Of a stretch of 64,000 nt of DNA, positions 9,630 to 19,081 are shown piece by piece. A model generated the notes under the pieces. The model saw only the letters and a program-made list of their open reading frames with translations, was not told the origin of the DNA and ran no database searches. A program made the position numbers and the translations under genes. How positions within the stretch are numbered: the stretch's first letter is position 1; each line of letters opens with the position of its first letter. Source of the DNA: DAIPJH01 sp036770365 (GTDB lineage Bacteria > Pseudomonadota > Alphaproteobacteria > Rickettsiales > UBA998); assembly GCA_036770365.1 (NCBI GenBank), contig DAIPJH010000001.1, positions 310,001 to 374,000 on the forward strand. Reading direction: 5' to 3'.

Positions 9630-10555
9630 CCGCACTTGTCCTCGCAGAACATCACGCAGGCAGCCTCAACCCAGCGACTCGCAGTGCTATCACCGCTGCA
9701 CATCTTTGCGCTGATGATGTCCATCTCATCATTTTTGGACATCACGTCCATGCACTTGCCGCATCATGTGCAGACATAAACCATGTATCAAAAGTACTTA
9801 TTGTCGACGATGCACTTTACGCTCACACTCTCGCTGAAAATATTGCCCCCGTACTAATGAAACTCGCAAAAAACTACAGCCATGTCCTCACTGCCGCCAC
9901 TTCACAAGGCAAAGATATTTTACCACGTATTGCCGCACTGCTTGGCGTGGCGCAGGTCTCAGATATTATCAACGTAATTTCAACGGATACCTTCATCCAT
10001 CCGATTTACGCAGGCAATGCCCTAGAAACCGTGCAAATGCTAGATAATATCAAGCTACTAACAGTACGCGCCACCGCCTTTGATAAGGCAGAAAACACCA
10101 CGCACTCTGCCCCAATCGAACATCTCGCAGCGGAGACAGACGCAAAGCTCGCATCTTTTGTTAGCGAACGTGTGACGGTATCTGCTCGACCAGAACTCAC
10201 CGCAGCTTCCATCGTGGTTTCAGGAGGACGTGGCGTTGGCTCAAAAGAACAATTTATTATTATTGAACAGCTTGCCGACAAGCTTGGTGGCGCAGTGGGT
10301 GCTTCACGTGCCGCAGTCGATGCAGGTTTTATCTCGAATGACCACCAAGTCGGGCAAACAGGCAAAGTAGTTGCCCCTGACCTCTATATTGCCGTGGGTA
10401 TTTCAGGCGCAATTCAGCATCTTGCTGGCATGAAAGAATCCAAGATCATTGTTGCCATCAACAAAGATGAAAATGCTCCTATTTTTGATGTTGCTGATTA
10501 TGGACTTGTCGCAGATTTATTTAACGCTATACCTGAGTTAGTATCAAAGCTCTGA
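9626..10555 (+). CDS. etfA: Electron transfer flavoprotein alpha subunit
   Basis: FAD-binding alpha subunit of ETF. The 309 residues are of family length. The C-terminal FAD domain carries the diagnostic run [14 protein letters not shown], then [11 protein letters not shown], the [19 protein letters not shown] segment and the [16 protein letters not shown] motif. It overlaps etfB (ATGA). With the thiolase, fused dehydrogenase/hydratase and acyl-CoA ligase elsewhere in the window it supports a working beta-oxidation path; the ETF-quinone oxidoreductase is not in the window. Confidence 0.97.
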   Translation: MTALVLAEHHAGSLNPATRSAITAAHLCADDVHLIIFGHHVHALAASCADINHVSKVLIVDDALYAHTLAENIAPVLMKLAKNYSHVLTAATSQGKDILPRIAALLGVAQVSDIINVISTDTFIHPIYAGNALETVQMLDNIKLLTVRATAFDKAENTTHSAPIEHLAAETDAKLASFVSERVTVSARPELTAASIVVSGGRGVGSKEQFIIIEQLADKLGGAVGASRAAVDAGFISNDHQVGQTGKVVAPDLYIAVGISGAIQHLAGMKESKIIVAINKDENAPIFDVADYGLVADLFNAIPELVSKL

Positions 10556-10579
10556 ACGATGAAACTTGGGTAGGTATTT

Positions 10580-11383
10580 ATGCGTCTTTATCCTCATGCG
10601 CGCCACGCCTTTCAGGCAGGCTACACTATGTTAGAAATGGCGATCGTTATCGTTATCACTGGTCTCGTCGCTGGTGGTATCGTTATGGGCTATGACATGA
10701 TACATGGCGCGAATATTCGTGCCGTTATCAATGAACGTGAACAGATCGTCAGTGCGGTTGGGGCATTTCATCAAAAATACCTTGCCTTCCCTGGAGACAT
10801 GCGCAATGCCACCACCTATTGGGGTGCAGCTAACGCTACCCCTGCCACTTGTCAAACCACAGCAAGCAGTGACGCCCTCACCTGTAATGGCAATAGCAAC
10901 CATAAAATTGGTGATACGGCAGCTACCTATTATGAATGTTTTCGTTTTTGGCAACATCTTGCTAATGCTGAATTTATAAAAGGTACATTTAATGGCGTAG
11001 CGGGCGCAGGCGGCACATTACACCACGTCGCAGGACAAAACACCCTCGCATCTGCGGTCAAAGGCATGATGTGGGAAGCGCGGTATTATGATAACAGCGC
11101 AGGGACAGACACAACGGTCTGGGCAAAAAATTTTAAAAATGCCTTGGCTATTAGTGGTACAAGCTCCACGGCAGACCCTTTTACTGCAGAAGGATTCACT
11201 CCTTTAGAAGTACGAAGTGTTGATGATAAATTAGATGATGGTCTCTCTAGCGAAGGTAATGTTGCCACAGGCAACTGGGGAGCATGCAGTGATGGCGCAG
11301 CAAGTAACGACGACTTTGGTACAGGCTATAATGCAATCGATAACAATCGATCATGCAGTATCATCTTTCTCAATCAATTTTAA
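10580..11383 (+). CDS. Type IV prepilin-like protein (pseudopilin)
   Basis: The N-terminus has a short leader ending in QAG followed by YTMLEMAIVIVITGLVAGGI: the prepilin peptidase site G/(F,Y)TxLE with the conserved Glu at +5 and the hydrophobic N-helix. The rest of the 267 residues (FPGDMRNATTYWG and a Gly/Asn/Asp-rich body with several Cys) resembles the orphan prepilin-type proteins found in many Alphaproteobacteria. There are no pilus assembly genes in the window. It could be a minor pilin or a type II secretion pseudopilin. The gene lies 24 bp after etfA, without a related function. Confidence 0.85.
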   Translation: MRLYPHARHAFQAGYTMLEMAIVIVITGLVAGGIVMGYDMIHGANIRAVINEREQIVSAVGAFHQKYLAFPGDMRNATTYWGAANATPATCQTTASSDALTCNGNSNHKIGDTAATYYECFRFWQHLANAEFIKGTFNGVAGAGGTLHHVAGQNTLASAVKGMMWEARYYDNSAGTDTTVWAKNFKNALAISGTSSTADPFTAEGFTPLEVRSVDDKLDDGLSSEGNVATGNWGACSDGAASNDDFGTGYNAIDNNRSCSIIFLNQF

Positions 11384-11404
11384 TCCACCAGCTAGACCAT
11401 CTCT

Positions 11405-13012
11405 ATGAACGCTTTTTCTTGTTATGGCATTCAGTCCAACCTCACCGTAGGGGACATAAAGGGTAATCTCGCGTTATTGCGTGATGCTTACATGGTGGGG
11501 CAAAAGGCAGGCGCAGAACTCGTTATTGCGAGTGAATTGTGCATCACAGGCTATCCCCCTGAGGATTTACTGCTCTCGCAAGACTTTCTCAATAAAACAA
11601 AGGACGCCGTCTCTCAACTGGCAGAAATCACTGCTATACAGGGCGCACCCGCACTGCTCGTTGGCGCACCTTACCTAGATACCAACGGCGCATGCTACAA
11701 CGCCGCCATTTTACTTGATAACGGCAAAATTCATTCCGTCGTCTACAAGCATGATCTTCCTAATTTTGGCGTGTTTGACGAAAAACGCTACTTCTGCGCA
11801 GGACCTTTACCGCATGTACTTTCATGGCGCGGCAAAAAACTCGGGGTGATGATCTGCGAAGATATGTGGCACAAGGAAGTACCGCATCATCTTGGGGCGC
11901 AAGGCGCAGATTGTTTTATTGTCCTTAATGCCTCCCCTTTTGAACGCGAAAAACACGAAATACGCACTGCCTTAGCGCAGGAACATTGTCAAAAACATGC
12001 TATACCACTCATCTATATTAATCAAACGGGCGGGCAAGACGAACTCGTCTTTGATGGCACATCATTTGTGATGAATGCTGAAGGCGACATCACCCAGCTT
12101 TTTCCAAGCTTTGAAGCGCACCACGCGCCACTGAACTTCACATCTGCCTCAACCATTATTCCACCTGATGACCTTACACGCTGCTACCATGCATGCGTCA
12201 TGGGGCTACGTGATTATGTGCGCAAGAATGGTTTTAAAGACGTATTGATTGGACTCTCAGGTGGCATTGACTCTGCACTCACCGCCGTCATCGCGGTAGA
12301 TGCACTTGGTAAAGATCATGTGCATTTAGTGATGATGCCATCACCCTATACGGCAGAAATCAGCTTGAAAGATGCTAAAACACTCGCAGAGAATCTTGGT
12401 GCGCGCTATGATACTGTTCCTATTAAAGACGGCATGCATGCAATGGATACCATGCTTGCTGCACTGCATGATCCAGAAATTCCTTGCCCCATCGCCAAAG
12501 AAAATATTCAGTCGCGCCTACGTGGCAACCTCTTGATGGCAATCAGCAATTCCACAGGAGCGCTTCTTATCACCACGGGCAATAAGTCTGAGATGTCCGT
12601 GGGTTATGCCACACTTTATGGCGATATGTGCGGCGCGTATAATCCACTTAAAGACCTCTATAAAATGGATGTTTTTGCACTCTCGCGCTGGCGTAACCGT
12701 AACGGCAACATCATCCCTGAGCGTATCATCACCCGCCCGCCCTCAGCGGAACTGCGCGAACATCAAAAAGATGAGGATTCACTCCCACCTTATGACGTGC
12801 TAGATGCCATATTGTATGCACTGATTGATAAACGCGAACATTCTGAAGCGATTATCACCAAAGGCTTTGACGCCGCCACCGTCCAAAAAATTGCAAAACT
12901 CGTCACCGTCAGCGAATATAAACGCAAACAAGCCCCCATTGGCACAAAACTAACCAGCCTCGCTTATGGTCGTGACCGCCGTTTCCCCATCACCCATCAG
13001 TTTAAGTTGTAA
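11405..13012 (+). CDS. nadE: Glutamine-dependent NAD+ synthetase
   Basis: Last step of NAD synthesis: amidates deamido-NAD using ammonia released from glutamine. Two domains in 535 residues. The N-terminal nitrilase-type glutaminase has the full catalytic triad: Glu44 (ASELCITGY), Lys115 (YKHDLPNFG) and Cys151 (GVMICEDMW). The C-terminal synthetase has the ATP pyrophosphatase P-loop SGGIDS at 285-290 and the TGNKSEMSVGYATLYGD segment. The long, glutamine-using form is normal for this class. Start ATG at 11405 gives the expected short lead-in to the nitrilase fold. Confidence 0.97.
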   Translation: MNAFSCYGIQSNLTVGDIKGNLALLRDAYMVGQKAGAELVIASELCITGYPPEDLLLSQDFLNKTKDAVSQLAEITAIQGAPALLVGAPYLDTNGACYNAAILLDNGKIHSVVYKHDLPNFGVFDEKRYFCAGPLPHVLSWRGKKLGVMICEDMWHKEVPHHLGAQGADCFIVLNASPFEREKHEIRTALAQEHCQKHAIPLIYINQTGGQDELVFDGTSFVMNAEGDITQLFPSFEAHHAPLNFTSASTIIPPDDLTRCYHACVMGLRDYVRKNGFKDVLIGLSGGIDSALTAVIAVDALGKDHVHLVMMPSPYTAEISLKDAKTLAENLGARYDTVPIKDGMHAMDTMLAALHDPEIPCPIAKENIQSRLRGNLLMAISNSTGALLITTGNKSEMSVGYATLYGDMCGAYNPLKDLYKMDVFALSRWRNRNGNIIPERIITRPPSAELREHQKDEDSLPPYDVLDAILYALIDKREHSEAIITKGFDAATVQKIAKLVTVSEYKRKQAPIGTKLTSLAYGRDRRFPITHQFKL

Positions 13013-13059
13013 AATCTGATAAAATCCTTATAAAGAAGCCAATTCATTCACGCTACTGC

Positions 13060-13125
13060 CTTCTCCTGTTTCAGCAAGGCTGAAACTCCCCTCTCCTGCT
13101 TGCTGGAAAGGGTTAAGGTGAGGGT
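13060..13125. repeat. Intergenic palindromic unit upstream of gltX
   Basis: Between nadE and gltX. It holds a perfect 8-bp stem (13068-13075 with 13079-13086, 3-nt loop) followed by a CCTCTCC ... GGTGAGGG block that can form a second, longer-range stem. The composition differs from the neighbours and resembles widespread dispersed intergenic repeats. No T-run follows, so I do not call it a terminator. Confidence 0.45.
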
Positions 13126-13153
13126 ACTTTGAACAAATTTATTAGAGAACAAT

Positions 13154-14488
13154 ATGTCTAAACCCATCAAACTCCGCTTCGCTCCCTCTCCTACTGGTTA
13201 CTTACATGTGGGCAATGTGCGTGCTGCCATCGTTAATTATTTGTTCATCAAGAAAAATGGCGGCACATTTCATTTGCGTATGGATGACACCGACAAGGAG
13301 CGTTCTCGTCCTGAGTTTGAAAACGGCATCATTGAGGATTTGTCATGGCTTGGGCTATCATGGGAAGGCGAAATCGTGCGCCAATCTGCACGTTTTGACC
13401 GTTATAAAGAAGCAATGCAGCAACTCATAGATGCAGGTCGCCTCTATCCTTGCTATGAAACACCTGAAGAGCTTGAGTTCAAACGCAAAATTCAAGCAGG
13501 TCGCGGGCAATCGCCTATGTATGACCGCGCCGCCCTTGCGCTCACGGCTGAACAAAAATCTGCTTTTAATGCAGAAGGCCGTAAGCCACATTGGCGTTTT
13601 TTGCTAAAAAATGAAGATATTAGCTGGAATGACTTGGTACGTGGCGCATGTCATTTTCATGGTAATCACATTAGCGATCCTGTGCTTATTCGCGCAGACG
13701 GCATTCCGCTTTATACCTTCGCTTCGGTGGTGGATGACGGTGACATGAACATCACCCATATCGTGCGCGGCGAAGATCACGTCAGCAATTCCACCGTACA
13801 GATTCAAATATTTGAGGCACTTGGAATAGCCGTTCCGCAATTTGCGCATATGGCATTGCTGACCTCAAAAGGTGGCAAGCTTTCCAAACGTGATGGCGGT
13901 GGTGATATTCGTAGTTTACGCGAACGCGGTATTCGCCCGATGCCTATCCTCAGCTACCTCGCACGCATTGGAAGCTCACATGCGATTGATCTAGCTAAAG
14001 ATATGGATGAACTTGTAGCTGAGTTTGACTTCTCACATCTTGGTCGCGCCGCGGCTCAATATGATGAGGAAGAGCTTGACCGCCTCAACACCAAATCCCT
14101 CCATCATATGAACGTCAGCGAAGCAAATAAGCTTACAGGACTTACACTGGATGAACCATTCTGGCTAGCGATTCGTGAGAATATTACCTCACTTTCTGAA
14201 GTCAAAGACTGGTGGGATTTAGTGCATCAGACCATTAAACCTGAAGTCACAGACACCGATTATCTCAAGCAAGCAGCGAGCCTACTCCCGCAAGGTGAAT
14301 GGGACGCCACTAGCTGGCAAACCTTCACAAGTGCAGTCAAAGAAGCAACTGGACGCAAAGGCAAAGAACTCTTCATGCCACTACGCCTCGCGCTCACAGC
14401 ACGCCATGACGGCCCAGATTTAAACAAGGTCTTCCAGTTGCTTGGGCGTGAAAAGGCGCAAAAAAGATTGCTGGGAGAGGCTGCGTAG
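13154..14488 (+). CDS. gltX: Glutamyl-tRNA synthetase
   Basis: Charges tRNA-Glu, and in many Alphaproteobacteria also tRNA-Gln as part of the transamidation route. Class I motifs are present: SPTGYLHVGNVR (residues 12-23, the HIGH equivalent) and KLSKRDGG at about residue 242. The 444 residues are a little shorter than the typical 470. Alphaproteobacteria often carry two gltX copies, so specificity (Glu versus mischarging tRNA-Gln) cannot be settled here. It ends one base before the convergent panD stop. Confidence 0.95.
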   Translation: MSKPIKLRFAPSPTGYLHVGNVRAAIVNYLFIKKNGGTFHLRMDDTDKERSRPEFENGIIEDLSWLGLSWEGEIVRQSARFDRYKEAMQQLIDAGRLYPCYETPEELEFKRKIQAGRGQSPMYDRAALALTAEQKSAFNAEGRKPHWRFLLKNEDISWNDLVRGACHFHGNHISDPVLIRADGIPLYTFASVVDDGDMNITHIVRGEDHVSNSTVQIQIFEALGIAVPQFAHMALLTSKGGKLSKRDGGGDIRSLRERGIRPMPILSYLARIGSSHAIDLAKDMDELVAEFDFSHLGRAAAQYDEEELDRLNTKSLHHMNVSEANKLTGLTLDEPFWLAIRENITSLSEVKDWWDLVHQTIKPEVTDTDYLKQAASLLPQGEWDATSWQTFTSAVKEATGRKGKELFMPLRLALTARHDGPDLNKVFQLLGREKAQKRLLGEAA

Positions 14489-14489
14489 G

Positions 14490-14843
14490 TTACTTCACTT
14501 TAACCTTATTACCTTCACCAAGCAGCACCACATTCGGCTGAAAAGTTTGTGCTTCTTCAGAACTCATGCTCGCAAAAGCGCAAATGATGACCAAATCACC
14601 TTTTTGCACTAAACGCGCTGCCGCGCCGTTGATGATAATATCACCACGACCCTGTGGTGCTTCAATCACATACGTCGTAAAACGCGCACCATTATTGATG
14701 TTCAAAATATCCACTTGCTCATAAGGCAACAGCCCTGCCGCATCCATCAAAGCGCGATCAATACTAATTGACCCTTCATAATTAAGGTCAGAACCAGTCA
14801 CCGTAGCGCGGTGGAGTTTGCATTTTAAGAGGGTGAGATTCAT
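14490..14843 (-). CDS. panD: Aspartate 1-decarboxylase
   Basis: Makes beta-alanine from aspartate for pantothenate and coenzyme A. The proenzyme cleaves itself between Gly24 and Ser25, visible as YEGS followed by ISID, to form the pyruvoyl cofactor. Other family residues include Lys9 and the GARFTTYVI segment with Arg and Tyr. The 117 residues match the family. It overlaps glyQ by 4 bp (ATGA), so it is translated after glyQ from one message, an unusual partner choice. Confidence 0.97.
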   Translation of the reverse strand: MNLTLLKCKLHRATVTGSDLNYEGSISIDRALMDAAGLLPYEQVDILNINNGARFTTYVIEAPQGRGDIIINGAAARLVQKGDLVIICAFASMSSEEAQTFQPNVVLLGEGNKVKVK

Positions 14844-15763
14844 GCCGCTTTTCCTTCTTTTTTCTCTTTAAGTACCTGCGAGCCATTTAAATATGCTTCA
14901 CAGCACACCTTCGCTAACGCACGTACTCGCCCAATATAGGCCGCACGCTCCGTCACACCAATGACACCACGCGCATCGAGCAGATTGAATAAATGGCTGG
15001 CCTTCAAACAATAATCATAGGCTGGTAACGCGAATCCCTTTGCAAGCACTTGCTCACATTCTTTTTCTGCGTCAACAAAATGACGTAACAACATATCTGT
15101 ATCTGCAAGCTCAAGATTATAGGTCGAGAACTCTACTTCATTACGGTGATAAACTTCACCATAGCTTAAAATCGGCGCGCCTGAGCCTTCAGGCACAGTA
15201 TTCCACTGCAAATCATAGACATTCTCAACGCCCTGAATATACATCGCCAAGCGTTCCAAGCCGTAGGTCAACTCGCCTGCCACAGGGTTACACTCAAAGC
15301 CACCAACTTGTTGGAAATAGGTAAATTGTGTAACTTCCATCCCATCACACCACACTTCCCAGCCTAATCCCCAAGCACCAAGCGTTGGGCTTTCCCAATC
15401 ATCCTCGACAAAACGAATATCATGCATATTAGGATCAATGCCGAGTGCAACCAATGAATCCAAATAAAGCTGTTGGATATTATCAGGTGAAGGCTTGAGA
15501 ATCACTTGATATTGATAATAATGCTGCAAACGGTTAGGGTTTTCGCCATAACGCCCATCTTTTGGGCGGCGCGAAGGCTGTACATAAGCGGCATTCCAAG
15601 CATCAGGCCCAAGCGCACGCAAGGTCGTTGCAGGGTGAAATGTTCCCGCACCGACCTCCATATCATAAGGCTGCAAAATCAAGCAGCCCTGATCCGCCCA
15701 GTAACGCTGAAGCGTCATGATAATATCTTGGAAAGCAAACGGTTTCTTTGTGTTGGCAGTCAT
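14840..15763 (-). CDS. glyQ: Glycyl-tRNA synthetase alpha subunit
   Basis: Catalytic alpha subunit of the tetrameric GlyRS. The 307 residues start with [19 protein letters not shown] and contain the family blocks [20 protein letters not shown]-like [32 protein letters not shown] in sequence (about residues 60-95), and [19 protein letters not shown]. It is separated from glyS (1707-3791) by 11 kb and lies on the opposite strand, instead of the usual adjacent glyQS order. Downstream partner is panD, overlapping by 4 bp. Confidence 0.97.
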   Translation of the reverse strand: MTANTKKPFAFQDIIMTLQRYWADQGCLILQPYDMEVGAGTFHPATTLRALGPDAWNAAYVQPSRRPKDGRYGENPNRLQHYYQYQVILKPSPDNIQQLYLDSLVALGIDPNMHDIRFVEDDWESPTLGAWGLGWEVWCDGMEVTQFTYFQQVGGFECNPVAGELTYGLERLAMYIQGVENVYDLQWNTVPEGSGAPILSYGEVYHRNEVEFSTYNLELADTDMLLRHFVDAEKECEQVLAKGFALPAYDYCLKASHLFNLLDARGVIGVTERAAYIGRVRALAKVCCEAYLNGSQVLKEKKEGKAA

Positions 15764-15896
15764 ACTAACCCCTTCATATATACGAGGCGTTTTGTAATAG
15801 AATTATGGAAAAAAGCAAGGAAAACCTTATTGTTTTGCCCCTCTTCGATCTTCTGTCCTCGCTCTCGCACAGCTAGCACCTAACCGCTAATAACTC

Positions 15897-16505
15897 CTAA
15901 GCATGTCCCGCCATATGCGAGAAGCGCACCATATCTACTCCGAGGGACTTCGCCGATAACGCCCATTTTGCATCATCATGAGTTGAAAACACTAATTCTG
16001 GCGTTGCAGGGACACTAATCCAACTATTTGCTTCAATCTCAGCCTCTAACTGACCACCAGCCCATCCCGCACAACCAATCATCAACATTTTATTTCGAGG
16101 TCCACGCCCCACTGACACCTCATGCAAAATGGCAGCATTAACCGACACAGCAATGCCATTCTCATGCACCAAAGAATCTTTCGTAGTATAATCTGATGAA
16201 TGCACAATGTAACCACGATATTCATCCACTGGCCCACCGTGATACACATGCATCTCATCAATATGCGGTGTATGTGTCACGCCTAAATGCTTAAACAAAG
16301 CGGGATTATTAACCATCTCAAGCGGCTTATTGATGATCACGCCCATCGCACCACGATCATCATGCATAAACATATAAATCACCGACTGCGCAAACACATC
16401 ACCCTGCACTTGCGGCGTTGCAACCAATAGCTGACCCGTTAACCAACCATCATGCTGACGCACTGGCATAAAATCATGCCCAATTGTAATATGACTCGCA
16501 CTCAT
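15897..16505 (-). CDS. yqgE: YqgE/AlgH family protein (UPF0301)
   Basis: A 202-residue member of the YqgE/AlgH family, cytoplasmic and of uncertain biochemical role. Family features: LTGQLLVATPQVQGDVFAQSVIYMF near the start, GAMGVIINKPLE, VYHGGPVD and GCAGWAGGQLEAEI. I choose the ATG at 16505, preceded by GGGAGAA, because the family begins here; an upstream in-frame extension to 16631 would have to be translated through the palindromic repeat at 16528-16573. It follows ygfZ on the same strand. Confidence 0.93.
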   Translation of the reverse strand: MSASHITIGHDFMPVRQHDGWLTGQLLVATPQVQGDVFAQSVIYMFMHDDRGAMGVIINKPLEMVNNPALFKHLGVTHTPHIDEMHVYHGGPVDEYRGYIVHSSDYTTKDSLVHENGIAVSVNAAILHEVSVGRGPRNKMLMIGCAGWAGGQLEAEIEANSWISVPATPELVFSTHDDAKWALSAKSLGVDMVRFSHMAGHA

Positions 16506-16527
16506 TTGTGTATTCTCCCACTTATAG

Positions 16528-16573
16528 TCATTTTTCCACTCTAAAAATAGGGCATTTTTAAGTGGAATGACTA
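16528..16573. repeat. Palindromic interspersed repeat, copy 2
   Basis: Near-identical to 6598-6643. Here the palindrome is longer: TAGTCAT ... CCACT.TAAAAAT on one side mirrors ATTTTTA.GTGG.ATGACTA on the other. It sits between ygfZ and yqgE, upstream of the yqgE ribosome binding site. A stable hairpin in the mRNA leader is expected and might affect processing or expression of yqgE. Confidence 0.75.
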
Positions 16574-16618
16574 TATATGGGGTTATCACACACGGTTTCA
16601 AGTACAGAGATGAAATAT

Positions 16619-17503
16619 TTATATTTGCCAAAACGGTTTTGTCAAAGCCACCACGACATTCCCTATCACCACCTGCGCTAAAGGTCTTTCTTCCAGCTTA
16701 TCAAGACGCATCAGCGCAAGTCCGTAACCGCCTGCATGCGAACGCATTTCGCCCACCTCTTCACCGTCTGCCATCAAAACCGTCTCTACCTCGGACAACA
16801 CATCACCTGAAAGTGACTGAACGCACATCAAACCCTTGCGAAGCTGGGCGCGGTGTTTGGAGCGAGCCGTGACTTCTTGTCCAACATAACAGCCTTTAGT
16901 GAAAGAAACCGCCCCAAGTAGATCATAACCCAATTCCAGCAGTAAACTTCTCTCCACCACTGCGTCCTGCGCACCCTCAGGAATACCAAGCTTCACTCGA
17001 TGTATTTCATAATCATCACGCGACATTTCCCCAAAATGCGCCGCACTGAATCGTTTTTCAAGCATCTCTCTTTCACCCACAAACCGCAGTCCCATTTTTA
17101 CTGAACGTACATCCACTAAAGCAAGACTACCGTCCTCATAATGTTGCGTTGTACCTGCCCCTTCCAATGTCGCAATATTGTCTATACTAGCCGCCACCAC
17201 CCATGCTTCACCCAACGGCGTGATGGTTACGTCTGCACGTAGACGATACATCTTCAATCTTTTCAGCACATCCACTTCAAAAACATCAGCTACATCCAAT
17301 AACAAGGCATTTTCAGTGCGCATCACAACAAAATCTGCCAGAAACCGGCCTTGTGGCGACAACAACGCCGCCCATAATGACTGGGACGTTGTCACTTTCG
17401 CCACATCCTGCGAAATAATCGCTTGCAGAAAATCATCCTTATCTGCGCCCTCAAGCTTTATGATACGACGATCAGGCAACCAACAAAATCCATACTCATG
17501 CAT
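16619..17503 (-). CDS. ygfZ: YgfZ / GcvT-like folate-binding protein
   Basis: Folate-dependent protein that supports iron-sulfur enzyme maturation and repair (IBA57 in mitochondria). The diagnostic signature KGCYVGQEVTARSKHR lies in the middle-to-C-terminal third with its conserved Cys. The N-terminal half (RRIIKLEGADKDDFLQAIISQDV) is the GcvT-like fold. I use the ATG at 17503 (294 residues), which overlaps the upstream glycosyltransferase by 8 bp and implies coupling; an alternative start 13 codons upstream lies fully inside the neighbour. Confidence 0.93.
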   Translation of the reverse strand: MHEYGFCWLPDRRIIKLEGADKDDFLQAIISQDVAKVTTSQSLWAALLSPQGRFLADFVVMRTENALLLDVADVFEVDVLKRLKMYRLRADVTITPLGEAWVVAASIDNIATLEGAGTTQHYEDGSLALVDVRSVKMGLRFVGEREMLEKRFSAAHFGEMSRDDYEIHRVKLGIPEGAQDAVVERSLLLELGYDLLGAVSFTKGCYVGQEVTARSKHRAQLRKGLMCVQSLSGDVLSEVETVLMADGEEVGEMRSHAGGYGLALMRLDKLEERPLAQVVIGNVVVALTKPFWQI

Positions 17504-18575
17504 CAGATTGCTCCATGTCACGCTGCGGATGATGTTCCACAAACGCGGTCACAATACTATATAAACTCTCACTCATATGCGCACTAATACGCTCAATTGT
17601 ATAACGCGTTTTCAACGTATGATAGGCCTCACTCGCAAGCCCTCTCGCACGACTTTCATCATCCAACATCCACGCCAAACCATCTGCCAACGCAGTCGCA
17701 TCAGCCTTATGCACCATGACCCCATTTTGGGTATGCATAATGATCTCTCTTGGTCCTTCGCTGTCAGTCGTGACAATCGGCACCTTGCTCACCATTGCTT
17801 CCAGCAGCACAATCCCGAACGGCTCATGCAGCGAGGGAAGGCAGAAAATATCGAGCGATTCCATAAAGACTTTAGGCTGTTCGACCCAACCGGAGAAAGA
17901 TAATTCAGATTCTAATTTTAAATGCTTTGCCAATTTTCGTAATTTCTTTTCTTCCTCGCCAGAACCACCTAACACTGCCCTAAACTCATACCCGCGCATT
18001 TTAAGCTGTGCGAGTGCTTCGAGGTAAACATCAAAGCCCTTTTTGCTCACAAACCGCCCCAAAGCCCCAATCACAGGCGGCGATTTCCACACGCGCCGCA
18101 CGCCGCCCGCACCTGCCTCCAATGTCATCATATTTGGCATCACACAAATAACTTTTGGTGCGTTTGGCAAGGCGGCAATTGTCTGCGCCATATGCTGCGT
18201 AATCGCAAACACACCGTCAAGCCCAACAAGATGCTGATGTTTATAATTATGTGCCACGCCTATTAATGGGATGTTACCTTTTAGCGCACGTTTGGCAAAA
18301 ATCATCGCACGGTTACCATGCGCCACCACCACATCTGACTGATATTTATGAGCAATATGCGCGAGAACTTTAGGTGCTATCCAATCCCACCAGCCTTTGT
18401 TAGATAAATATTCTACAGTAAATCCCTGTGTGGTCACTTTTTCAATGATCTGTGCATCTGGGTGCGTGACCATTACTACCTCATGTCCAGCCATACGCAA
18501 TGCGTTGCCATAATCGACAAACGCTTGCTCAATACCACCAAGCCCTTTACCTAACATGATATTGATAACGCGCAT
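17496..18575 (-). CDS. Glycosyltransferase, GT4 family
   Basis: A 359-residue GT-B fold retaining glycosyltransferase that probably builds lipopolysaccharide core or another surface glycan. N-terminal acceptor domain: GKGLGGIEQAFVDYGNAL. C-terminal nucleotide-sugar domain: GRFVSKKGFDVYLEAL and the EX7E-type motif LHEPFGIVLLEAMVSKVPIV, followed by GPREII. The substrate cannot be told. It overlaps ygfZ by 8 bp. No other glycan genes are adjacent. Confidence 0.92.
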   Translation of the reverse strand: MRVINIMLGKGLGGIEQAFVDYGNALRMAGHEVVMVTHPDAQIIEKVTTQGFTVEYLSNKGWWDWIAPKVLAHIAHKYQSDVVVAHGNRAMIFAKRALKGNIPLIGVAHNYKHQHLVGLDGVFAITQHMAQTIAALPNAPKVICVMPNMMTLEAGAGGVRRVWKSPPVIGALGRFVSKKGFDVYLEALAQLKMRGYEFRAVLGGSGEEEKKLRKLAKHLKLESELSFSGWVEQPKVFMESLDIFCLPSLHEPFGIVLLEAMVSKVPIVTTDSEGPREIIMHTQNGVMVHKADATALADGLAWMLDDESRARGLASEAYHTLKTRYTIERISAHMSESLYSIVTAFVEHHPQRDMEQSDA

Positions 18576-18652
18576 GCAGCCCTCTTCTACCCAAAGAGGT
18601 CATCATAGGGAGCTTACTAGAAATGTAAATCTGAAGCGTTATTCACACCGTC

Positions 18653-18919
18653 TTAATGAACAGAAATAACGCCATGCGTGGCACGAAATTCCGAAGGCTT
18701 GATGATAGTGCAAGAGGCAACCTTGACCGAGTGTAACTTACCTTCCAATTCACGCTCCCAAAAATCAAGAAATCGATGAAGCACAGGGAAGTCGGGGTTA
18801 AGGTCTAAATCTTGCCACAGATACATTTGCAAGAGCGAGGGATGATCTGGCAGGCGATAAAGTATCTCCGCCGTTGTGAGCCTATAATTTTCTAGCACTA
18901 TCCGACCTATTTCTCCCAT
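18653..18919 (-). CDS. usg: Usg family protein
   Basis: An 88-residue protein of the alphaproteobacterial Usg family, historically named for genes near tryptophan synthesis but without known function. The recognisable core is NYRLTTAEILYRLPDHPSLL, WQDLDLNPDFP and LHRFLDFWERELEGKLHSV. It is probably cytoplasmic. Start ATG at 18919. Flanking regions of about 80 and 160 bp separate it from neighbours, so it is likely monocistronic. It is a useful lineage marker. Confidence 0.92.
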   Translation of the reverse strand: MGEIGRIVLENYRLTTAEILYRLPDHPSLLQMYLWQDLDLNPDFPVLHRFLDFWERELEGKLHSVKVASCTIIKPSEFRATHGVISVH

Positions 18920-19081
18920 AAGCCACTCCCCACTAAATCATCATATAATCAATGCCTTATATAATAAACCTCTCATATCATGGCTTTATCTTACCATATT
19001 TCACTTAACAATCGTATCATTTTCTATGTTTTTAAAAAATATGATTGCTTTTCTTATCATTTATTCGCTTTAATGGAGTAG

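Noticed and set aside
10580..11383. Type IV pilus or secretion locus around the prepilin-like gene
   Set aside because: No assembly ATPase, platform, secretin or prepilin peptidase gene is nearby; the gene is an orphan.
16506..16631. Longer N-terminus for YqgE
   Set aside because: The extra 42 residues run through a palindromic repeat, are not family-like, and a good ribosome binding site precedes the ATG at 16505.
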